Assembly: GCA_016860845.1 (NCBI GenBank)
Contig: BOKF01000035.1
Span: forward strand, 26,655 to 90,654
Direction of reading: 5' to 3'
DNA: 64,000 bases
Source: Chloroflexota bacterium
GTDB lineage: Bacteria > Chloroflexota > Anaerolineae > 4572-78 > J111
The translations under genes were made by a program, and so were the position numbers. The notes under the pieces are model-generated. The model saw only the letters and a program-made list of their open reading frames with translations. It was not told where the DNA came from and searched no databases. How positions within the stretch are numbered: position 1 is the stretch's first letter; the number at the start of each line of letters is the position of its first letter. Below, one piece after another: positions 25,634 to 35,300 of the stretch.

Positions 25634-26677
25634 TCAGCTATATCGGCCGTAAACCTTGGCCGCCTCGACGAGCGCCGCTACGTTGTCATCCGGCGCGGTA
25701 TGGGGCAGGGTGCAGCCGGGGCTGAGAATGAAACCACCGTTTTGGGCCAGGTGGTCAATATCGTAGCGAGCCTTTTCCAGCACCCGCTCCGGCGTGCCGA
25801 GGGTCATGACGCTGCTGGGGTCCACCGTACCGATGAGCGTAGTTTTGCCCTGAGTGACCCCCTTGCAGACATCGTGGTTGATTTTGTAGTCAACCTGCAA
25901 AAAGATGCTGCCGGTGTTAACCATCGGCTCGATGATTTTGGTGGCGTTGCCGCAGATGTGCATGCCGATTTCTTTGCCTTCGGCCCGCAGTGTTTCGATC
26001 AGCCGCTGCTGGTAGGGGAAGGCAAAGCGCCGGTAAACAGCGGGTGAACAAACGTCGGGGCCGGAGATGCTCTCGCCCATCATCGTCAAGTGCGCCCCGG
26101 CGTCAATCAGGGCGCGGGCGTAGCGCAGCACCTGCTCATGGGCGTACTCTAACAAGCGATGCACCAAGGCCTCTTTGTGGGGTTCAACCAGGGCGATCAA
26201 AAAATCGGCCGGGCTGACAATTTGCGCGGCCAGGCTGAACGGGCCTTGATCGGCCTCGGACAGCAAGCAGACATGCTGGCCCAGCTCCTGGGCGATGCGG
26301 CGGGTCGCTTTGAGCATCTCCGGCAGCGTGCCATCCTGGTAAGGGTCAATCGGCTTGAGTTCGTCCACCTGTTCCAGGCTTTCCAGGGCCGGGGCGATGA
26401 CCCAGGGCGCGGCGTCATCGGTAAACTCCACCTCGCAGCCAACCGCCTGGGCCAGCGCGGCCACCCCATTCTCCAGGTCAATCATATCGTGGCCGAACTT
26501 CTGCCAGGCGGTGAGCTGGGCCTGGGCCATTTTGTCGCCGTCCAGGCAGTACTCGCGAATGGTGTAGCCGGACACCGCGGCCGCATGCATAAAGTTTTCC
26601 AGGCAGACCGGCACCCGGTCGGGAATACCGCCTTGCAACACGGTCATACAGCGTTCTAAGGAGGTCATTTCGGCCAT
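25634..26677 (-). CDS. Uroporphyrinogen-decarboxylase-family protein (MtaA/CmuA-like methyltransferase type)
   Basis: This 347-residue protein has the URO-D fold: RVPVCLEN near the N-terminus, GESISGPDVCSPAVYRRF in the middle and MHICGNATKI, with the His and Cys often used to bind zinc in MtaA-type cobamide methyltransferases. True HemE would have a different N-terminal substrate motif. This subfamily is common in sugar- and aromatic-catabolic clusters and its function is mostly unknown. The start ATG shares its A with the upstream gene's TAA stop, so the two are translationally coupled. Confidence 0.78.
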   Translation of the reverse strand: MAEMTSLERCMTVLQGGIPDRVPVCLENFMHAAAVSGYTIREYCLDGDKMAQAQLTAWQKFGHDMIDLENGVAALAQAVGCEVEFTDDAAPWVIAPALESLEQVDELKPIDPYQDGTLPEMLKATRRIAQELGQHVCLLSEADQGPFSLAAQIVSPADFLIALVEPHKEALVHRLLEYAHEQVLRYARALIDAGAHLTMMGESISGPDVCSPAVYRRFAFPYQQRLIETLRAEGKEIGMHICGNATKIIEPMVNTGSIFLQVDYKINHDVCKGVTQGKTTLIGTVDPSSVMTLGTPERVLEKARYDIDHLAQNGGFILSPGCTLPHTAPDDNVAALVEAAKVYGRYS

Positions 26678-28350
26678 TAGAGCATCGCCAATTTCTGATA
26701 CAGCCGGTTTTGCAGCCAGACCCAGCGGCGATAGGCCTCGCCGGATTGAGCGGCGGCAATATCGCGAGCTTCGGCGGCGGCGCGGGTCAGGACCGGGGCT
26801 TCGGCGGGAACAACCAGCAGTTCCAGGTAGCGAGCTGCGGCCTCAGCTCCGCCCAGGAGCGAGCCCAGGTCGTCGGCCACAAATTTTTCCCAGGTCAAAC
26901 CGGCTTCGTAGCCAAAGCGGGCAAAAGCCAAATAGTTGATCTCGTTAACTACGCTGAAGGCGCTGACCTCGCTAAAGATGGTCGCGCCCTGCATGCCGCT
27001 GGTATGGAGGAGCTGCATCATGTCGGCAAAGCAGCGGGCGATTAACTCGTAGCGCTCATGATTCCACTGGGTGCCCATGTGCGTCCGCAGCACGTTTTTA
27101 GGCCGGGGCAGACGCGACACGTGCTCCCGGGTCAAGCCGGCCTGAAGCCTGGGCCAGTAGGAGCGGTTGATGCAGAACTGGTAGATGGCGTCGGCGGGCA
27201 GGTCGGCCAGAGGAGCGAGGCCCTCCAGGTTGAGGATGTTATCCCAGTAAGCTTCGCTGACAAGCCAGAGGTCGGGCCGGCCCCGGCGGGCAGCCTCGAA
27301 CAGGCGGGGGTAGAGCAGGGCCATATCTTTCAGCGACCACGTTTCGTCCGCAGTCCGGCGGGCAGCACAGTCCAGGCAAGTGCAAACGCCGTAATCGCCG
27401 GTCTCAAAGTTAATGCCACCAATCTCGAAGGTCTCGGCCAGCCAGTGAATAGCCTCTTCGTGGTAACGGGCGTTCTCCGGCTTTGACGGGCAGGCAGTGT
27501 CGGTGTAGTGGGTCTCCGGGAACCACAGCTTGGGGAAATCGGGGATGTGGAAAGCGGCCGGCTGGCCGCGCACGGCCCGTAATTCGGGGTGCTGGTTCAG
27601 CCAGGTGGACAAGTTGTAGCGGTGATTACCCTCCCAATAGATGCCGCCATAGGCATTGATGCCAACCCCCGGCAGGATACGCACCCCGCGCTCGTTGGCG
27701 TAGCGGCATAATTCCTGAGCCGCCTCAATGCCACCGTGATTGTCGCGCAGAAAGCCGTAAATAGTCACGCCGCCGATGCGATGCAAGCTCATAAAGTCTA
27801 CCAGGCGGCGGTAATCTTCCAGGAAACCCTCTTCCGGCTTGGCGTAGTAGTTCATCGCCCCAATTTCTTGCAGCCCAACCTGCTCCAGATACCAGTTGGT
27901 GCTGTGATCCCAGGTCCAGAGCAGGCGATAGGGCAGCGCGGGCGAGTAGTGCATATCCAACCGGGGCAGTTCCAAAACATCGTCGCGGGCGGCCAGGTGG
28001 CGCAGACCCACCTCGTTGACCGCGTGAATGAGGCCGGGCCGGCCGCCGCCGATGGCCAGCAGGGCCGGGCGGCCATGCAGCATCCCCGTGCGGAGCAAGA
28101 AAGCGTCTTCGACCAGAGTGGTCACCTCTGGGATGGGGATCAGGTTGGCCGGGAGTGAGGCGGAATTATCGGCCAGCCAGACCAGTAAATCGGCGTTTTC
28201 GGCCAGCGCGGGCAAGCTGGCAGGTTCGACCACTTCGAGCGATCGGTCGGGCAAGTATCGCCGCAGTTGGCGTAGGGCGTGGCTGTGCCGGTCAGGGTCG
28301 GCGGCGACAATGATCCGCGCTCGATTTGAGAGACGAACAAAATTTTCCAC
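26677..28350 (-). CDS. Large TIM-barrel glycosidase-like protein with N-terminal hexosaminidase-type domain
   Basis: This 557-residue protein starts at a GTG preceded by AGAGGAA. The first 130 or so residues look like the small alpha/beta domain found before GH20/GH67 catalytic barrels (LPALAENADLLVWL; RPALLAIGGGRPGLIHAV). The remaining part has barrel-like segments (MSLHRIGGVTIYGFLRDNH; GINFETGDYGVCTC). No signal peptide is seen, so it would act in the cytoplasm. I cannot point to the two catalytic acids with confidence. A near-consensus promoter with a LacI-like site lies about 80 bases upstream. Alpha-glucuronidase-like or hexosaminidase-like activity is possible but not shown. Confidence 0.6.
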   Translation of the reverse strand: MENFVRLSNRARIIVAADPDRHSHALRQLRRYLPDRSLEVVEPASLPALAENADLLVWLADNSASLPANLIPIPEVTTLVEDAFLLRTGMLHGRPALLAIGGGRPGLIHAVNEVGLRHLAARDDVLELPRLDMHYSPALPYRLLWTWDHSTNWYLEQVGLQEIGAMNYYAKPEEGFLEDYRRLVDFMSLHRIGGVTIYGFLRDNHGGIEAAQELCRYANERGVRILPGVGINAYGGIYWEGNHRYNLSTWLNQHPELRAVRGQPAAFHIPDFPKLWFPETHYTDTACPSKPENARYHEEAIHWLAETFEIGGINFETGDYGVCTCLDCAARRTADETWSLKDMALLYPRLFEAARRGRPDLWLVSEAYWDNILNLEGLAPLADLPADAIYQFCINRSYWPRLQAGLTREHVSRLPRPKNVLRTHMGTQWNHERYELIARCFADMMQLLHTSGMQGATIFSEVSAFSVVNEINYLAFARFGYEAGLTWEKFVADDLGSLLGGAEAAARYLELLVVPAEAPVLTRAAAEARDIAAAQSGEAYRRWVWLQNRLYQKLAML

Positions 28351-28421
28351 TGGCGTTCCTCTTCGAACCTGAGACTAGATTTTGAAGATTAGCGGGATTA
28401 AACCGAAAGCGGAGTTGCCTT

Positions 28422-28450
28422 ACTATAGCATTGTTCCAGGGGCGTGTCAA
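28422..28450 (-). promoter_or_regulatory. Sigma70-type promoter for the glycosidase-like/UroD-like unit
   Basis: On the minus strand TTGACA (28450-28445), a 17-bp spacer and TATAGT (28427-28422) form a near-consensus promoter. The GTG start lies about 72 bases downstream of the -10 box. Confidence 0.8.
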
Positions 28451-28460
28451 ACGTTTTCAA
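28445..28460. promoter_or_regulatory. LacI-like operator candidate overlapping the -35 box
   Basis: On the minus strand TTGAAAACGTTTGACA has the symmetric AAACGTTT core of LacI-family operators and covers the -35 hexamer. The outer bases are only partly symmetric. It shares GAAAACGTTT with the perfect site at 12713-12730, so the same LacI protein could bind both. Confidence 0.5.
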
Positions 28461-28761
28461 GGGTAGTAGATTTTCCTCACAGCCGACGATAGCCGCTTCC
28501 GGTGGATTGACGATGAGGTTCGCTTCAGCGTTTCTCGCAGGACCACCAGCTCGGTTACATTGGCCTCGCCGTGCAAGCTATAATCAAACTAAATAACCTG
28601 ATACCGATTGAGACTTTGCGGATTGGTCGGATCAAGTATAATGGTATAAAGACTGATGAAGCGGCCAAGCTGCTATCACACCATCGAGTGCCCATCTGGA
28701 TCAACTTAATGTAACTGTCATTACATAGACTTGCTGTGGATACGGGCCGGCTGAGGGAATA

Positions 28762-29787
28762 ATGCCAACACAACCTACCGTTCGTTTCGCCGTTATCGGC
28801 CTCAATCACGACCATATCTGCGGGCAAACCGATCTTCTGCTCCGGGCCGGGGCAAAATTTGTTTCATTTTATGCCCCAGAACCCGACCTCGTAGCCCCAT
28901 TTGCGGCCAAATACCCGCAGGCCCGCCAGGTTCGTAGCGCCGAGGAAATCCTGGAAGATGACAGCCTGCACCTTATTGCGAGCGCGGCCATCCCCAATGA
29001 GCGGGCACCATTGGGTATTGCCGCCATGCGGCATGGCAAAGATTTTATGAGCGACAAGCCCGGCTTTACCACCCTCGATCAACTGGCCGAGGCCCGCCGC
29101 GTGCAGGCGGAAACCGGGCGCATCTACTCCATTTACTTCGGTGAGCGCTTTGAAAACCGGGCCACGATCAAAGCCGGAGAACTGGTCCAGGCCGGGGCTA
29201 TAGGCCGGGTGGTTCAGACGGTCGGCCTGGGACCGCATCGCCTCAATCTGCCCAGCCGCCCTGGCTGGTTTTTTCAGCGGGCGCGATATGGCGGCATTCT
29301 CACCGACATTGCCTCCCACCAGGTTGACCAATTTCTCCACTTTACCGACTCGACGGAGGCCCAGGTGGTGGCGGCCCAAGTGGCTAACTACAACCATCCT
29401 CAATATCCAGAATTGGAGGATTTTGGAGACCTGGTCATCCGTGGCAATGGGGGTACCGGCTACATTCGCGTGGATTGGTATACCCCGGACGGGCTGAGCA
29501 CCTGGGGCGATGGCCGGTTGACGATTCTAGGGACAGAGGGATATATTGAACTGCGCAAATATTGTGACCTGGCCGGGCGGCCCGGCGGCAACCACCTCTT
29601 TTTGGTGGACCAGGCCGGTACGACCTATCTGGATTGCCAGGGGACGAACCTGCCCTATGGCCGGCAACTGCTAAGCGACATCATCAACCGCACCGAAACT
29701 GCCATGCCGCAGGCCCATTGTTTCTTGGCCTCCGAGTTAGCTTTAAAGGCCCAACTCCAGGCTCACAAATTAGGGAGTAGGGAATAA
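28762..29787 (+). CDS. Gfo/Idh/MocA-family oxidoreductase
   Basis: This 341-residue protein has an N-terminal Rossmann-type segment (RFAVIGLNHDHICGQTDLLL) and the conserved Lys region in MSDKPGFTTLDQL, the EKP-like motif of the family. ILTDIASHQVDQFLHF is the segment that usually carries the catalytic His. It is a probable NAD(P)-dependent sugar-type dehydrogenase. GAGGGAA precedes the ATG. A second Gfo/Idh gene follows in the same direction after 47 bases, so the pair is likely co-transcribed. The substrate is unknown. Confidence 0.85.
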   Translation: MPTQPTVRFAVIGLNHDHICGQTDLLLRAGAKFVSFYAPEPDLVAPFAAKYPQARQVRSAEEILEDDSLHLIASAAIPNERAPLGIAAMRHGKDFMSDKPGFTTLDQLAEARRVQAETGRIYSIYFGERFENRATIKAGELVQAGAIGRVVQTVGLGPHRLNLPSRPGWFFQRARYGGILTDIASHQVDQFLHFTDSTEAQVVAAQVANYNHPQYPELEDFGDLVIRGNGGTGYIRVDWYTPDGLSTWGDGRLTILGTEGYIELRKYCDLAGRPGGNHLFLVDQAGTTYLDCQGTNLPYGRQLLSDIINRTETAMPQAHCFLASELALKAQLQAHKLGSRE

Positions 29788-29834
29788 GGAGTAGGGAGTA
29801 GGGAAAATCTTGCCTATTACCTACCGGAGGGACC

Positions 29835-31046
29835 ATGTCTGAACAAAAACGAATTAGGATTGGGATCATCGGGGCGGGCTTCCTGGCCGAAACGCGGGCG
29901 CGCTGCTATCGACAGGTCAGCGGCTATGACGCCCGGATTGTGGCTGTGGCGGCCCGGACTGAAGCTAACGCCGCCAAGTACGCCCAGCGCCACCACGTGC
30001 CTAAAACTTTTACCCATTATCACGACCTACTGAGCTTGCCAGAGGTAGATATGGTGGACCTGTGTGTACCCAATCACTTGCACCGCCCCATTGCCGAGGC
30101 GGCTGCGGCTGCCGGCAAACACATCGTCTGCACTAAACCCCTCACCGCTTACGTCGGGCAGGACTTACCCGCCGACACTACGGATGCGGAAATCGCCACT
30201 GTAGACCGTCATCACATGCTGGCCATCGCCACGGCAGACGCGCAGGCGATGGTGGAGGCGGCTCAAAAGGCAGGAGTCTACCTGATGTATGGGGAAAACT
30301 GGGTCTACGCGCCCTCGATTAGCAGGGCCGAAGGGCTGATTACCACCTCACGGGGGACCATTGTGGAGATGCGCGGCGGGGAATGCCACAGCGGGTCACA
30401 TTCGCCCTATTCCAAAATTTGGCGCTACACCGGCGGCGGAGCCTTGCTGCGCCTAGGAGCGCATCCCATCGGGGCGATGCTTTATCTCAAGCAGCAGGAA
30501 GGTCTGGCGCGTCAAGGGCAGCCGATTCGAGCGGTAGCTGTCAGCGCCGAGGTGGGAGACCTCAGCCGCATTCCGTCAGTGGCGGCGGAGGCCAGGCCGT
30601 GGATGGCCACCGGCTGGCAGGATGTAGAAAACTGGGCCGCAGTGATCATCACCTTTGACGACGGCAGCCGGGCGATTGTCTATGCTTCGGATGCGGTGAT
30701 GGGCGGGATGGAGAGCCGCTTGGAGATTTTCCTATCCAATGGGCAGTTGAAGTGTAACTTAAGCCCGAACAACTTGCTGCAAGCCTATGCTCCCCAGGCT
30801 GAGGTGTTTGGCGACGAATACATTATGGAAAAGGTCAGCACCAGCGCGGGCTGGAGCACCCCTATACCCAACGAGGACTGGAGTTCCGGCCACCTGGCGA
30901 TGTGCCAGGACTTCGTCGCCGCCGTAGCCGAGAAGCGGCCGCCCAGAGCGGATGGACACCTGGGGTTAGAAGTGACTCGACTTGTTTATCTGGCCTATCT
31001 TGCTGCGGCCACCGGCCAGCGAGTTGAGCGTGAGTTGCTTCGATAA
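29835..31046 (+). CDS. Gfo/Idh/MocA-family oxidoreductase
   Basis: This 403-residue protein has the nucleotide-binding start RIGIIGAGFLAETRARCY and the family motif CTKPLTAYVG. GALLRLGAHPIGAMLY corresponds to the His-containing catalytic region. It is slightly longer than typical because of an insertion after the Lys motif (about residues 115-130, around DTTDAEIATVDRH). CGGAGGG precedes the ATG. It is the second gene of a dehydrogenase pair and may act on the product or epimer of the first enzyme's substrate. Confidence 0.85.
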   Translation: MSEQKRIRIGIIGAGFLAETRARCYRQVSGYDARIVAVAARTEANAAKYAQRHHVPKTFTHYHDLLSLPEVDMVDLCVPNHLHRPIAEAAAAAGKHIVCTKPLTAYVGQDLPADTTDAEIATVDRHHMLAIATADAQAMVEAAQKAGVYLMYGENWVYAPSISRAEGLITTSRGTIVEMRGGECHSGSHSPYSKIWRYTGGGALLRLGAHPIGAMLYLKQQEGLARQGQPIRAVAVSAEVGDLSRIPSVAAEARPWMATGWQDVENWAAVIITFDDGSRAIVYASDAVMGGMESRLEIFLSNGQLKCNLSPNNLLQAYAPQAEVFGDEYIMEKVSTSAGWSTPIPNEDWSSGHLAMCQDFVAAVAEKRPPRADGHLGLEVTRLVYLAYLAAATGQRVERELLR

Positions 31047-31130
31047 TTTGTCGCACGGATCATAACCCGGATTAAATGACGGGCTGGAATCGTAACATGC
31101 AGAATTGGATCAAGCCGTGGTTTTGACTTT

Positions 31131-32192
31131 TTACCGCCATCCGGCATATTTGGGATGATCTTTGTCTATCGGCAAATCCACCACCTGGCCTGTTTCGGCG
31201 GAGTGGTAAAGGGCGGTGATGAGTTCCAGGGCGGCGTGGGCATCGGCCAGGGTAACGGGGAGTTCGGTCTGATGACGAAGCGCCTGATAGTAGCGCTCAA
31301 ACTGCCCGGTGAAATACTCGCGGCGAGGCTGGAAGCGGGCCAGGGTTTCTTCGATTTTGGCCTGGATTTCCGGCGAGTCGCCCGTAAAGGTCCAGGGGTC
31401 ATGGCTGTTGGTGTAGGGGGCGGTATGGCTTTCGGCGGTTAAGCCGCTAAAGCAAAAGCGATGCCGGCTGATCTCGACCGCCGAGCCGGTGGTGACCGAT
31501 AACGAGGCCAAGGAGCCATCGGACATTTCCAACGAGGCCGACACACAATCTTCGACTTCAATGGGATTGACCATAGTTTTGGCGCGGGCAAAGACACTCT
31601 TGGCCGGGCCGAGCACGTAATAGACCAGATCATGCGCGTGAATCGCCAGCGAGACCAGTGCGCCACCCAGTTCTGTTGCCCACTTGCCCCGCCAGGGAAC
31701 CGCGTAATATTCGGCTCGCCGCCGCCAGGCCGTCTCGACCGTGCTGAGGTAGGCCGGCCCAGCGATACCCGCTTCAACTAGCAGCTTGAGCTTCTGGACA
31801 CCGTGGCCAAAGCGATATTGAAATACGGGCATGAGCCGTTTGCCCGACTGTGCTTCCAGGGCGATCAACGCGTCAATCTCTCGGAGCGAGCCGGCCACTG
31901 GTTTTTCACAGATGGCATGCTTTCCGGCGGCCAACACTTGCCGGGCCTGGGGGTAATGCAAGAAGGGCGGGGTGCATATGTCAATTATGTCCAGGTTATC
32001 CATCTGGCACAGATCGGTTAGACTGGTGACGATATGCGGAACGTGGTAAGCTTCTGCTAAAGCTTTCGCTCTGGCGGCGTCAATGTCACAAATCGCCACC
32101 ACCTCAAATTGGTCCGGCAAGGCGCGAAAGGCCTGCACATGGGATCGCCCGATGCCGCTGCCGACAATCCCCACCCGTAATTTTTCAATCAT
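31131..32192 (-). CDS. Gfo/Idh/MocA-family oxidoreductase
   Basis: This 353-residue protein has the Rossmann start RVGIVGSGIGRSHVQAFRAL, the catalytic-Lys motif AICEKPVAGSL and GGALVSLAIHAHDLVYYVLG with the expected His. It is a probable NAD(P)-dependent sugar or sugar-acid dehydrogenase. It is convergent with the dehydrogenase pair at 28762-31046. The start ATG lies inside the end of a short open frame that may be a remnant of another dehydrogenase (ATGATTGA overlap). Confidence 0.87.
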   Translation of the reverse strand: MIEKLRVGIVGSGIGRSHVQAFRALPDQFEVVAICDIDAARAKALAEAYHVPHIVTSLTDLCQMDNLDIIDICTPPFLHYPQARQVLAAGKHAICEKPVAGSLREIDALIALEAQSGKRLMPVFQYRFGHGVQKLKLLVEAGIAGPAYLSTVETAWRRRAEYYAVPWRGKWATELGGALVSLAIHAHDLVYYVLGPAKSVFARAKTMVNPIEVEDCVSASLEMSDGSLASLSVTTGSAVEISRHRFCFSGLTAESHTAPYTNSHDPWTFTGDSPEIQAKIEETLARFQPRREYFTGQFERYYQALRHQTELPVTLADAHAALELITALYHSAETGQVVDLPIDKDHPKYAGWR

Positions 32193-32300
32193 TCTGGAAA
32201 TTCTCCAATCGGTAAGCCTGAGCCTGCGCTTTTAGCGTAGACAGCGAAAACAGATCATCCATGTGAACGAGTTGGCCGGTAGTGACGCTGATAGTTGGCC
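32185..32300 (-). pseudogene. Possible C-terminal remnant of a dehydrogenase-like gene
   Basis: On the minus strand an open frame ends at a TGA (32187-32185) overlapping the next gene's start. Its tail TTGQLVHMDDLFSLSTLK resembles the C-terminal strand of Gfo/Idh proteins (a TGQxV stretch), but no start codon or further domain is visible upstream. It may be a leftover of a duplicated dehydrogenase, or chance. Confidence 0.25.
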
Positions 32301-32327
32301 TGGGATTTCTCCAGTTCTTCATCCAGA

Positions 32328-35300
32328 TCAGAAGAGTTTTAATTGGACTGTCTCCTTTTCCTGAGCTGCCTTTCGGGCGGCCATTTCTTTGATTTCTTTC
32401 AAGGTGTTTTCAATATCACCCAGAAAACGAGAAGGTTCGTTTTGCTGTTTCTGGCCGAACAGAAACCGGCTTTTAGCATGGGTCAAAATGAGCTTGTGCT
32501 GGGCGCGGGTCATGCCGACATAAAAGAGGCGGCGCTCTTCGGCCAGGTCAAACGGCCTGCCTTTCATTTGAAAGGGTAGTAGATTTTCCTCACAGCCCAC
32601 CATAAAAACCACCGGAAATTCCAGCCCTTTGGCGGCGTGCAAGGTCATCAAGGTGACACGGTCGGCCCGTGGATCGTAGGCATCGGTTTCTTTTTGCAGC
32701 ACAGTTGACTCCAAAAAATCTCGCAAACGGTTGTCAAAGTGCACAGCCCGCCGGAGAAGCTGCTGGACGCGCTCCGCCCGTTTCTCATCCAAATCGAGTG
32801 AGAGGTGTTGGTTGATTGGCTCAATCAAACGCGCGACCGGCTGAGCGGAGTCGGCTTGCCGGAGGTCGTTTAAAAGGGCGATAAGGCTTTTCAACTGCTT
32901 CTTTGAAACTGACTGCTCCAGGTGAAAGGTTGAAGCAGGATTGTAAATAAACCACAGACAGGCCAGGATTGCCTTGATTTCTTTATGCTCATAAAACGGA
33001 GTCTGGCCGATGGTTTGAAACGGCATACCGGAGCGTTGAAGAGCTTCAACCAAAGGCTGGCTTTGGGCGCCCAGGCGGTAAAGCACGGCGAAGTCGGCAA
33101 AGGAACGGCCGGCATCGTCATCCTCAGTCACCCGCTCGCTATCCAAGGAAAAGTAACTCGTCCCCCCGACCATCTTCTCGATTTGGTGGACGACGTACTC
33201 GGCCTCGGCTTTGTCGGTCGGTGCCTGGTAAATATCGAGCTTGGTTTGATCGAGGAATTCTGACCAAATTTTGATCCGTTCGGCGGCGGTGCTCCTGGCA
33301 ATCACTTGGCTCGAAGCGTCCAGGATAAGCTGGGTGGAACGATAGTTCTGGCTCAGGTGAATGACACGAGCTTCTGGAAAATCTTCCTGAAATTTCAGAA
33401 AATATTCGTGGCTGGCCCCGCGAAAGCCGTAGATGGCCTGGTCTGGGTCGCCGATGGCGCACAGGTTGGTTTCAGGGGCAGTCAACAGGCGCAGCAGGCG
33501 GTATTGGGCCAAGTTGATGTCCTGGTACTCGTCCACCGAGATCCAGCGGAAGCGCTGCTGATACGTTTTCAAGACTTCGGGCCGAGTCTCAAACAGCTTG
33601 ACCGGGCGCAGAATCAAATCGTCGAAATCGAGCAGTTGGTTTTGCTGCAAGGCCGCTTCGTAGGCGCGATAAATCTCTTGTAGACCTGACAGGTTTGCTA
33701 AACCTGTCAGGTCTACATTATCCGGCGTCATGAGCTGATTCTTGGCCGCCGAAATCTGCTCCAAGACCCCGTTGATCTCCTTGTCGGCCCACTCTGGATA
33801 AAGGTGCTTGAGCAAGATTTGCCGGTCCTGGTCCCCGGTAACAGCAAAATTCGAGCTTAACCCTGCTTGCTCTCCGGCTTCTCGCAGCATCATCGCCCCA
33901 AAAGCGTGGAAGGTTTTGATCACAATCCGGCTGGCAACGGCAGGGCCGAGTAAATTTGTGAGCCGGGCAGCCATCTCTTCGGCGGCTTTGTTGGTAAAGG
34001 TGATGGCCAGGATTTGGGCAGGATCAACCCTTTTTTCGGCAATGAGATAGGCGATCCGATAGGTGAGGGTGCGCGTTTTGCCCGTACCCGGCCCGGCCAC
34101 AATAACGAGGGGCACGTCGGTACACAAAGCAGCCTCTCGCTGCTGCGGATTGAGGCCGGCGAGCAGGTCACTTCTGGCCTGAGGAACATGGACTTCAAGC
34201 TGTGCCTCCTCGGACGGCGTGGCGAATAATTCTGCTTGCTGCCATTGCTGCGGAGCGGCGTGCTCCTCTTCCGTTCCACTCAATTCTGGTCCAGGGCTGA
34301 TATCTTTCAAATCAGCGGCAGAGGAAGGCAAGATTTCCTGATTTTGCTGATCGGCGGCAGGTGTCAGACTCCCGGCTCGCTTTGGCTTATCCGGCCCGTT
34401 TTCAGGAACAAACATGCTCAACTGCGCGGTGAAGGTGGCCCGTTCCTGGGCCTCAAACAGCTTGACGACTCCATACTCGCCATCGTAGCCGCCGGCAATG
34501 GTCACTTCGCCGCTCCGCATGCGGCGGAGACCCTCGGCCAGCAACGGCCCTCCAACCCCTTCAATTTCCTCCAGCGGAATATCTTGCAGGATAACCAATT
34601 CCGGGCCGAGTCTGGCCAGTAATTCTTCATAGCGTTGATGGGTCTGCTTTGCGCTCGCACCGACGTTATAGACCTCGGCCAGCACTTCCGGCAGCGGAAT
34701 GAGGCTCTGGAATCGCTGCGGGCGAGGCGGCTTTTCACCTTCCGGGCGGTCGGCCAGGCTTTCCACCCGGTGCATCACTCCTACCGTGACCGGCTTGCCG
34801 CAGACAGAACAAAGACCCCGATGAGCGAGAGTGGTCTGGGGGTGCCAGCGAATTTCACATTTGCGATGACCATCGTAATGGTACTTGCCTTCTTCGGGGA
34901 AAAATTCAATCGTGCCTGAAAAGGCGGCAGGGTCGCCGCTTTTCAATGCGGCAAAGATGGCCGGATAAGACAGCTCGGCGTCAAATTGGTTGGCTTCGCG
35001 GGCCAATTTTTGGGGCGAGTGGGCATCGGAATTGGAAACCAGGGTGTAACGGTCCAGCGCCGAAATCCGCCAATTCAGCGGCGGGTCGGACGACAGGCCG
35101 GTTTCCAGGGCAAAAATGTGGGGGGTCAGGTCGTCAAAGCACTCCTCAACCGAGTCAAACCCGGACTTGGAACCGAGCAGGGCAAACCAGGGCGTCCAGA
35201 TGTGGGCCGGGATGAGATAGTTCTGCGGATCAATGTCGAGGATGATTTCCAGCAGGTCACGCGAGTCCAGGCCCAGGATAGGCCGGCCATCCGAGCGGAT

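Larger units (their letters stand above)
28351..28761. other. 411-bp intergenic region with promoter, operator-like site and gene remnants
   Basis: The gap separates divergent genes. It holds a near-consensus minus-strand promoter, an operator-like palindrome overlapping its -35 box, and a 26-base segment (28459-28484) identical to part of the EndoQ-UvrD gene at 32572-32597. On the plus strand a frame open from about 28516 ends at a TAA at 28712-28714 with a protein-like tail (IETLRIGRIKYNGIKTDEAA) but no start codon; it may be the end of a lost gene. Confidence 0.55.

Noticed and set aside
29766..29805. GGGAGTAGGG direct repeats between two Gfo/Idh genes
   Set aside because: Only a few imperfect units occur, with no spacer pattern; a simple low-complexity stretch is the likeliest explanation.
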